From an uncultured Spirochaetia bacterium (lineage in GTDB: Bacteria > Spirochaetota > UBA6919), in NCBI GenBank assembly GCA_913053665.1, contig CAJXGR010000164.1, positions 1 to 6,974 on the forward strand: a stretch of 6,974 nucleotides of DNA. Reading direction: 5' to 3'. Below, piece after piece: positions 1-4,486 of the stretch. The translations under genes and the position numbers were made by a program. The notes beneath the pieces were generated by a model, which saw only the letters and a program-made list of their open reading frames with translations, was not told the origin of the DNA and searched no databases. Positions within the stretch are counted from its first letter, which is position 1; the number at the start of each line of letters is the position of its first letter.

Positions 1-1
1 T

Positions 2-1525
2 ATGATAGCTTTTTTATTCCTGTCTATTGTCTATGTCCAACAGGGATATGCTCAAAAAGAGGGGGCTTCGACTCTTCAGAAAGGGAACATTGAAAGGATA
101 GATGGCTTACTCATTGCTCAGAGTGATGCTGAATTAGAGAAAATGATGAAGCAGCAGGATGCAGTAGATCAAAAGAATGAAGGCCCTACGGATAAGGCCT
201 CTGAGAAAGCTTCTTCACCAGAAAACGAAACGCCCGCGTCTGATGAGGAAGGGGCCTGGACGGATAAGTATAAGGCTGATCTATTCGTCATGTTGGGGGG
301 GCTGCTCCTTGGATTACTCTTGGGTGTTATCGTACAGAGAAGTCAATTTTGCATGTCCAACGCTTTTACGTTTATACGGATTATGGGAACCTTTTTAAAG
401 TTTAAAGCCTACATGGTGGCCTTATTGGTAGCCATTCTTGGAGTTTATCTACTTTCCATGATCCCTATGTCTGGGGAAGGTGCGAACGTTACCCATTTGG
501 TGGAACCTCTTTTGGGGAGTCAGCCTTCCTTTCTACCCACAGCTGATGGATTTAATCTCTATGGATTTATCATTGGAGGGTTTATATTTGGTATGGGAAT
601 CGTCTGGGCCGGGGGTTGCGCCTCCAGAATACTGATTCGTACGGGTGAAGGGAATCTTGGCTCACTCATCAGTGTGATTGCCTTTGGTCTGGCAGCTGGA
701 ACCGCTCTTCAAGGCCATATAGGTAAATTGAACAATGCTTATTTCCAGCCATGGAGCAAAACTCTGGTCCTTGGGTTCACGGATTTAGTGGGTATCAGTA
801 ATGACACTTCTTTTTCCATCCCCATGCTTTTAGCGGATCTTTTTGGGGCTAAAGATCGTATGGAAACCATTGAATGGTCCTTATACATCACACCCATACT
901 TTGGGGATTATTTGCCGTATTTCTTGCTATCTGGTTTTACAAATCAAAGGATCGTGATGATTTTTGGGGTAAAAAATGGCCCCTTACGGGTCTTGGGATT
1001 GGATTGTTGATAGTTGCTGGATGGGCTATAACAGGTTATGCCCATAATGGCATGGGAGTAGAGTCCATCCCTCACAACAGTCTGACTTTCGCTAATCCAA
1101 ACTTCCAATTTATGGATTATCTTTTTAAGGCTTCTGCTCAGTTTGATTCTTATCATCCATTTGCTCAGATTAATTTCTTTTGGTTGAAAGAGCCTGGTAA
1201 AAGTTCTGGTATAGGTCTATTTCTTGCCAGTCTTATTGTTACCTTTGGTGTTGCGTCTGTGATTGGAGCAATCCTGGGATCCTTTATATCAGCGAAAGCC
1301 ACTAAAACCTTTAGTTGGGTCATACCCCCTGATAAAAATGCCTTTCTAGGACACATTTTTGGGGGACTTATGATGGGCTGGGGAGCTGTATTATCCTTGG
1401 GATGCAATATAGGACAGGGACTTACAGGGATTTCGGTACTAGGTCTTGGAGGAATAATCACTGTAATCTTCATCATTTTAGGCTCCTGGACAACTGTCTG
1501 GATCAGAGAAACATGGGAGGTCTAA
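2..1525 (+). CDS. YeeE/YedE-family (TsuA-like) sulfur-compound transporter, start possibly upstream
   Basis: Polytopic inner-membrane protein of the YeeE/YedE (sulf_transp) family, whose characterised members import thiosulfate or related sulfur compounds through a path lined by conserved cysteines. The 507-residue product has exactly three cysteines, each in a family motif: C117 in QRSQFC, C206 in WAGGCASR and C468 in GWGAVLSLGCNIGQG. About nine hydrophobic segments are visible, roughly at 94-112, 136-155, 187-206, 219-240, 294-312, 327-346, 404-428, 447-466 and 475-499. Unusually, residues 1-18 look like a Sec signal peptide (possible cleavage after GYAQ), followed by a charged, low-complexity linker at about 40-90. 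The signal lacks a basic n-region and no ribosome binding site is visible, so the real start may lie before base 1. The family assignment is strong; thiosulfate as the substrate is inferred. No tusA-like partner gene is visible downstream. Confidence 0.88.
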   Translation: MIAFLFLSIVYVQQGYAQKEGASTLQKGNIERIDGLLIAQSDAELEKMMKQQDAVDQKNEGPTDKASEKASSPENETPASDEEGAWTDKYKADLFVMLGGLLLGLLLGVIVQRSQFCMSNAFTFIRIMGTFLKFKAYMVALLVAILGVYLLSMIPMSGEGANVTHLVEPLLGSQPSFLPTADGFNLYGFIIGGFIFGMGIVWAGGCASRILIRTGEGNLGSLISVIAFGLAAGTALQGHIGKLNNAYFQPWSKTLVLGFTDLVGISNDTSFSIPMLLADLFGAKDRMETIEWSLYITPILWGLFAVFLAIWFYKSKDRDDFWGKKWPLTGLGIGLLIVAGWAITGYAHNGMGVESIPHNSLTFANPNFQFMDYLFKASAQFDSYHPFAQINFFWLKEPGKSSGIGLFLASLIVTFGVASVIGAILGSFISAKATKTFSWVIPPDKNAFLGHIFGGLMMGWGAVLSLGCNIGQGLTGISVLGLGGIITVIFIILGSWTTVWIRETWEV

Positions 1526-1601
1526 CAATCCAATGAACGACGGAGACTTGAAACCCGGCAATATATTTGTCAGCGTAGTGATACGGGATTTTAAATTGCC
1601 A

Positions 1602-1616
1602 TTACCCTATGGGTAA
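1602..1616. repeat. Small inverted repeat in the gap after the transporter
   Basis: TTACCC, loop TAT, GGGTAA: a 6-bp stem about 75 bases past the transporter stop. No T-run follows it, so it is a poor intrinsic terminator. Apart from this and the two long hairpins listed separately, the 1526-1813 gap contains no coding sequence I can support. Confidence 0.3.
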
Positions 1617-1672
1617 ATCTACATGTCTGCCCCTGTGGAAAGGCAAGCATGTGGGAATCTACTAAATGGACA

Positions 1673-1713
1673 TGTGTTGTAGGGGCGACCCGGCGGGTCG
1701 CCCCTACAACACA
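1673..1713. repeat. Long perfect hairpin, GTAGGGGCGACC-type dispersed palindrome
   Basis: The arms at 1673-1691 and 1695-1713 are perfectly complementary over 19 bp around a 3-base loop (GGC). The core GTAGGGGCGACCC is strongly GC-rich against an AT-rich surrounding. No T-run follows either arm, so it is not a typical terminator. From memory, palindromes built on GTAGGGGCG recur between genes in many bacterial genomes as non-coding REP/MITE-like repeats. That this copy belongs to such a dispersed family is an inference that genome-wide copy number would settle. Confidence 0.8.
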
Positions 1714-1750
1714 CTGATAAATGGTAAATTATACAAATATACTTTTGAAG

Positions 1751-1796
1751 AGCCCGTCTATGGGTGGGTTTAAAACCCACCCATAGACGGGCTTTT
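1751..1796 (+). terminator. 21-bp perfect hairpin followed by TTTT: terminator-like palindrome
   Basis: Bases 1751-1771 pair perfectly with 1773-1793 around a single central base. The stem runs from AGCCCGTC into a GGGTGGGTTT core. The right arm ends in GGGCTTTT, so a + strand transcript would carry a GC-rich stem and a short U-run, as in an intrinsic terminator. The long perfect stem and nearby palindromes argue equally for a dispersed palindromic repeat that happens to terminate transcription. It lies 225 bases after the transporter stop and ends about 18 bases before the ATG of the dehydrogenase remnant, so it would insulate that fragment from read-through. Confidence 0.6.
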
Positions 1797-2193
1797 GGAT
1801 AGGCCTGGTCATTATGAATAAAATCATGGTCATCACTGGTGGGAGTCGGGGTATTGGTGCCGCTACAGCTTTCTTTGCCGCAAGAGACAGCTATGACGTG
1901 TGCATCACCTATCGGATCAACCAAGAGGCGGCCGATCGCGTTGTGGATGAGATTAAAAGTCATGGTGTGAAGGGAATCGCTGTCAAAGCTGATCTATCCA
2001 TTGAAACAGATATACTCAGGCTATTCAACACGGTGGATCAGCAATTGGGGCCGATCACAGCGTTGGTCAACAATGCGGGGATCCTTGAACAGCAAATGTG
2101 GTTGGATGAAATGACTAGTGATCGTCTGAATCGTATATTCACGGTGAATATCACGGGAAGCTTCTTATGTGCAAGAGAAGCAGTGAAGCGAAT

Positions 2194-2213
2194 GTCCACC
2201 CGGTATGGTGGAC
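2194..2213. repeat. Short inverted repeat overlapping the edge of the 2212-2251 palindrome
   Basis: GTCCACC (2194-2200) and GGTGGAC (2207-2213) form a 7-bp stem with a 6-base loop, overlapping the first two bases of the larger palindrome. It marks the junction where SDR homology ends, and might be an edge of the inserted or rearranged element rather than an independent site. Confidence 0.35.
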
Positions 2214-2251
2214 GGTGGTACGGGTTCAACATGTTGAACCCGTACCACCGT
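2212..2251. repeat. 40-bp perfect palindrome interrupting the SDR reading frame
   Basis: Bases 2212-2231 are the exact reverse complement of 2232-2251, with no unpaired centre (centre CAACATGTTG, outer arms ACGGTGGTACGGG). It begins at the last base of SDR codon 133, exactly where SDR homology is lost. It shares a general design with the hairpin at 1751-1793 (GGGTT...AACCC around the centre), but the arms differ in sequence. It is likely a palindromic repeat insertion or the scar of a rearrangement. Confidence 0.85.
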
Positions 2252-2275
2252 ATCATGGAAGAGATGATTTGCTAA

Positions 2276-2493
2276 AATCAATTTTTGCGTTATACTTTAA
2301 TAGTATAAATATCGGTTCATCAATCCATGATTGAAAGAAGCTTTTATAATAAAAAGCCACTTCTTGTCAAAGATTATCATCCAAAAACTCCCTTCAAATT
2401 GGATTTTCATAAGCCGATAGAATAATAAATAAAATCATTATCCTGTCCTAAGATATTGATCGAAAAAGAGAGTATACTAAAATGATTATGATT
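2276..2493. other. Gene-free spacer, AT-rich
   Basis: I can support no coding sequence here. Small elements: a 6-bp AT stem TGATTT/AAATCA (2265-2270 with 2275-2280) followed by T5 at 2282-2286, a very weak terminator candidate across the stop of the SDR remnant; an inverted repeat TATACT/AGTATA (2291-2296 with 2302-2307); and AATCATTATCCTGTCC at 2433-2448, which resembles a stretch before the antiporter gene. SDR homology does not resume after the palindrome. Confidence 0.5.
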
Positions 2494-2497
2494 TGCC

Positions 2498-2554
2498 ATG
2501 GTGAGCTTGGCGAACCATAATGTGGCATTACTCTTTGGCAGGCTCAGGGTGACA
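2498..2554. repeat. Imperfect inverted intergenic repeat (TGAGCTTGGCGAA type)
   Basis: The left unit is TGAGCTTGGCGAA (2502-2514), framed by ATGGT at 2498-2502 and ACCAT at 2514-2518. The right unit, 2534-2546 read on the other strand, is TGAGCCTGCCAAA, matching the left at 10 of 13 positions, and is followed by GGGTGACA. From memory, GGTGAGCYTGTCGAACC and CTTCGACAGGCTCAGGGTGACA are recurrent intergenic repeat sequences in several bacterial phyla, and this looks like a diverged pair. It has no coding capacity. Confidence 0.6.
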
Positions 2555-2579
2555 TTTTAAATATCTTTCAGTATATAAT
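2549..2579 (+). promoter_or_regulatory. Candidate sigma70-type promoter for the YD-like gene
   Basis: A perfect -10 TATAAT lies at 2574-2579 and a -35-like GTGACA (five of six consensus bases) at 2549-2554, separated by 19 bases, which is longer than the usual 17. Transcription would start near 2586, just before the GAGGG ribosome binding site at 2591-2595. The -35 hexamer is the terminal GGGTGACA of the adjacent intergenic repeat. This is inferred from sequence only, and the long spacer lowers confidence. Confidence 0.4.
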
Positions 2580-2599
2580 ATTTAGTTTTTGAGGGCATC

Positions 2600-3610
2600 A
2601 TGGCAAAATCCATTCTATGGATCATTTTATTAGTGAGTCTATCCAACACTCTCATGAGCTTCCCGAAAATCGACTCCTTCGGCTTCTACGGTAGCATTGT
2701 GTATACGTCAGATAATCGGATCGAAGGCTATATCATCAATCGCTACAACAAAAGTGAGCAAAAAGTCCGTGACGAATACTATAATCAACAAGGCCATCTC
2801 ATTAAATACAATACCTTTAAGTATGACTCAGAAGATAACTTACTCGAAGAGTCTGAGTATAATAAAGATAAAAACCTGGTTGAGTCGATCCAATACGAAA
2901 TTGGACAGACTTATACAAAAAGAAAAGTGGTCCGTTCGGGTGGGCAAACCTACTATGTGGACTATGAATACAGCTATTATAACAACCGCAAAATACGTCA
3001 GCAAATCGAAACCACCACCTATAGTACGGGGTATTATCGGGATCGCCAACAGGTCAAGAAAACAGTCTATCGCTATCTGAGACAGGGAAAATTGGTGGAA
3101 CATTATACAAAAAACGAGAGTAATAGAGACTTTCGTCTGGAATCGGCTGAGATCTTTAGATATTTTGCGGATGGCAAGATTTCCAAGATACTCCGTTTAG
3201 ACCAGTATAAACGACCTGTTAAATACTTTGAATATAGTTATAATAGAAGTGCTAAAATCGCCAGTATCAAGGTCTACAAGGTGAATCATTATTATTTTGA
3301 GTGGCGTGGAGGGATTGGTAATTTCCCGAAAAAGAATCTGATTATGAAGAACTCATTTATCTATGAATATTCGGCGGATCGCTTTAACGCCTTTAAAAAT
3401 AATCAGTTAGCTTTTGACTCACCACCGAAAAAGAAGACGGTTGTCATCATAACGCCCCCGAATGGTGATCGTAAAAAGGATAACGACAACGAGGGAGATG
3501 ATGATGATGACGACGACGATGAGGAAGGCGATGATGATGATGATGATGACGACAAGGAAACATGGGATACAGGGGATCCTAGCGATATCCCGTGGTTTAA
3601 GGTTCGTTAA
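2600..3610 (+). CDS. Exported Tyr-rich YD-like protein with poly-Asp C-terminal tail
   Basis: I do not recognise a named family. The 336-residue product starts with a Sec signal peptide (MAKSILWIILLVSLSNTLMS), so it should be periplasmic or outer-surface. Residues 30-265 are Tyr/Lys/Arg-rich with irregular strand-turn units such as FKYDSEDNLLEESEYNKDKN, YEYSYYNNRK and FEYSYNRSAK, reminiscent of YD/RHS-like or MORN-like antiparallel repeats. A Pro/Lys linker (275-293) leads to two runs of eight Asp, D300-307 and D311-318, separated by EEG, and then a short C-terminus WDTGDPSDIPWFKVR. No catalytic motif is visible. The start is supported by GAGGG four bases before the ATG. The next gene follows after 80 bases and also encodes an envelope protein, so the two may be co-transcribed. 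The acidic tail could bind divalent cations or a basic partner, which is speculation. Confidence 0.8.
   Translation: MAKSILWIILLVSLSNTLMSFPKIDSFGFYGSIVYTSDNRIEGYIINRYNKSEQKVRDEYYNQQGHLIKYNTFKYDSEDNLLEESEYNKDKNLVESIQYEIGQTYTKRKVVRSGGQTYYVDYEYSYYNNRKIRQQIETTTYSTGYYRDRQQVKKTVYRYLRQGKLVEHYTKNESNRDFRLESAEIFRYFADGKISKILRLDQYKRPVKYFEYSYNRSAKIASIKVYKVNHYYFEWRGGIGNFPKKNLIMKNSFIYEYSADRFNAFKNNQLAFDSPPKKKTVVIITPPNGDRKKDNDNEGDDDDDDDDEEGDDDDDDDDKETWDTGDPSDIPWFKVR
3497..3553 (+). repeat. Imperfect GAT/GAC trinucleotide tract encoding poly-Asp
   Basis: Two blocks of eight GAT/GAC codons (3497-3520 and 3530-3553) are separated by GAG GAA GGC. Both blocks begin with GAT runs and contain GAC towards the end, which suggests a block duplication or slippage expansion. 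Length changes in multiples of three would preserve the frame. Confidence 0.85.
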
Positions 3611-3670
3611 AGATCAGGAATTTCGCGTTACACTTTTTTATGTTTCTATTGACGAATAGAATCAGTGGTA

Positions 3671-3689
3671 AATATCCTAAGGAGATATT
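3671..3689 (+). promoter_or_regulatory. Ribosome binding site in the loop of a small inverted repeat
   Basis: AATATC (3671-3676) and GATATT (3684-3689) can pair, leaving CTAAGGA in the loop. The Shine-Dalgarno core AAGGAG is therefore exposed or partly sequestered just before ATG 3691. It decides the start of the DUF4384 gene. A regulatory role for the hairpin is speculative. Confidence 0.45.
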
Positions 3690-3690
3690 C

Positions 3691-4338
3691 ATGAGGAAGT
3701 TAGGAATAATGATTCCATCTATTTTGGGGACCTTATTGATTGGAATAATCTTTGTGAATTGGCTTGGAGGAGAGGTTTTTTCACCAGGTCAAGATGAAAA
3801 CCCCCCGTTAATCAGTAAAGATAATATCCAATTGCATTTAGTTAAAGAGAATCTCTTCCTGGAAAATCTTGATCCAGTATCTGAAGGACAGCAATTTGTT
3901 CTGCAGGTCAAAACCAATAAGCCGGCCTATCTCTATGTTATGGAAGTGGGCCCGGCAAAAAGAATATTTGCCATCTTTCCCAACAAACGGATCAAAAAGT
4001 CCAACCCAATTGACGAGTCCACAAAATATAGTTTTCCAAGTCCCAAAAAGGCCTACGAGTTTGGAACGAAAAAAGGCGTTCAGATGTTTTATATCGTGGC
4101 ATCGACAAAAGCAGTTCCTGCCTTAGAGAGGCTACTCTCCGTTATTCCCCGAAAAGGCCTTCGTTTTGGCAGGGATGATAAAAAAGCCCTGGATCAATTG
4201 ACCTATTACATACCGGCTGGAAGGAAGAAACAGAATCTTTACTTTAAAAAACTCGTCCTGGTCCATAAAGGGAAAAAAGGAGCGAAAGTGAAATCCAAAT
4301 GGATCAAAAGAGCAAAGAAAGAAATATTAGAGAATTAA
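3691..4338 (+). CDS. Membrane-anchored DUF4384-domain protein
   Basis: This 215-residue protein has an uncleaved-looking N-terminal membrane segment (about residues 5-25, after MRK), placing the remainder in the periplasm. Residues 66-140 fit DUF4384: GQQFVLQVKTNKPAYLYVME, the IFAIFPN strand, a polar loop, a Phe/Pro segment and MFYIVAST. This beta-sandwich domain of unknown function occurs in secreted and anchored proteins, often beside caspase-like or signalling domains; no such partner is visible here. The C-terminus (about 178-215) is strongly basic, with repeated KK, KGKKG and KSKWIKRAKK. I chose ATG 3691 because AAGGAG (3679-3684) lies seven bases upstream and a signal-anchor follows at once. 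An in-frame ATG at 3640 adds 17 residues but has no comparable ribosome site. It probably forms a unit with the YD-like gene 80 bases upstream. Confidence 0.8.
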   Translation: MRKLGIMIPSILGTLLIGIIFVNWLGGEVFSPGQDENPPLISKDNIQLHLVKENLFLENLDPVSEGQQFVLQVKTNKPAYLYVMEVGPAKRIFAIFPNKRIKKSNPIDESTKYSFPSPKKAYEFGTKKGVQMFYIVASTKAVPALERLLSVIPRKGLRFGRDDKKALDQLTYYIPAGRKKQNLYFKKLVLVHKGKKGAKVKSKWIKRAKKEILEN

Positions 4339-4363
4339 AAGTATAGTAATTTTTTACTTTTAA
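4335..4363 (+). terminator. Weak AT-only hairpin at the stop of the DUF4384 gene
   Basis: TTAAAAGTA (4335-4343) pairs with TACTTTTAA (4355-4363) across an 11-base T-rich loop and overlaps the TAA stop. A 9-bp stem with a single G-C pair is a poor intrinsic terminator, so this is only a candidate boundary. Confidence 0.25.
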
Positions 4364-4403
4364 AATACTTCCCATCTTATTATATTAACTTCATGACAAT
4401 GGA

Positions 4404-4418
4404 AATGATTGAATCATT
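4404..4418. promoter_or_regulatory. 15-base perfect palindrome upstream of the antiporter gene, operator-like
   Basis: AATGATT and AATCATT are symmetric around G4411, 68 bases before the TTG start. An ATGACA hexamer at 4393-4398 lies just before it, but no convincing -10 is spaced from that. A dimeric repressor site is possible, but AT-rich palindromes of this size also arise by chance. Confidence 0.3.
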
Positions 4419-4466
4419 ATTCCAGTCCAAATTATTATCTTTTGTTTCCTGGCCTTAAAAACAGCT

Positions 4467-4483
4467 AATATTTCAAGGATATT
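4467..4483 (+). promoter_or_regulatory. Ribosome binding site for the TTG-started antiporter
   Basis: AAGGA at 4475-4479 lies seven bases before TTG 4487 and fixes the non-ATG start. It is flanked by AATAT (4467-4471) and ATATT (4479-4483), a 5-bp inverted repeat that puts most of the site in a loop, as seen before the gene at 3691. Confidence 0.5.
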
Positions 4484-4486
4484 GAT

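Larger units (their letters stand above)
1814..2275 (+). pseudogene. Short-chain dehydrogenase/reductase (SDR), 3'-truncated remnant
   Basis: The N-terminal half matches a classical SDR (FabG or glucose-dehydrogenase type): cofactor motif TGGSRGIG at residues 8-15, D60 in KADLS, NNAG at 86-89, and N112 in the VNITGSFLCAREA helix. Homology stops at about residue 133 (RMSTRYGG). The next codons, GRWYGFNMLNPYHR, are simply a translation of the perfect palindrome at 2212-2251, and a stop follows shortly after, giving 153 residues. Classical SDRs run to about 245-255, and the catalytic Ser and YxxxK should come just after the break, so activity is not expected. No good Shine-Dalgarno site precedes the ATG, and a terminator-like hairpin ends 18 bases upstream. 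It therefore looks like a decayed gene. The original substrate cannot be judged. Confidence 0.85.

Noticed and set aside
1165..1476. Open frame on the - strand inside the transporter gene
   Set aside because: It lies opposite the conserved GCNIGQG region of the YeeE-like protein, and its translation shows no domain-like pattern.
1619..1963. - strand frame across the two hairpins
   Set aside because: It reads through both palindromes and the antisense of the SDR cofactor motif; no ribosome site or recognisable domain.
1673..2251. CRISPR array or attachment site
   Set aside because: The palindromes differ from one another and are irregularly spaced with a gene fragment between them; there are no regular repeat-spacer units, integrase or tRNA gene.
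2473..2478. TATACT as a -10 box
   Set aside because: The only -35-like hexamer nearby (TTGATC, 2456-2461) is 11 bases away, too close; the TATAAT at 2574 is better placed.
3462..3659. Met/Thr-rich frame overlapping the poly-Asp tract
   Set aside because: It is an out-of-frame reading of GAT/GAC codons (ATG/ACG repeats) and not a gene.
3649..3676. TTGACG with AATATC as a promoter for the DUF4384 gene
   Set aside because: The -10 match is poor and the predicted start would fall at the ribosome site; co-transcription with the upstream gene is simpler.
3640..3690. Upstream in-frame ATG for the DUF4384 protein
   Set aside because: It has no good ribosome site and would put polar residues before the membrane anchor; ATG 3691 has AAGGAG at good spacing.
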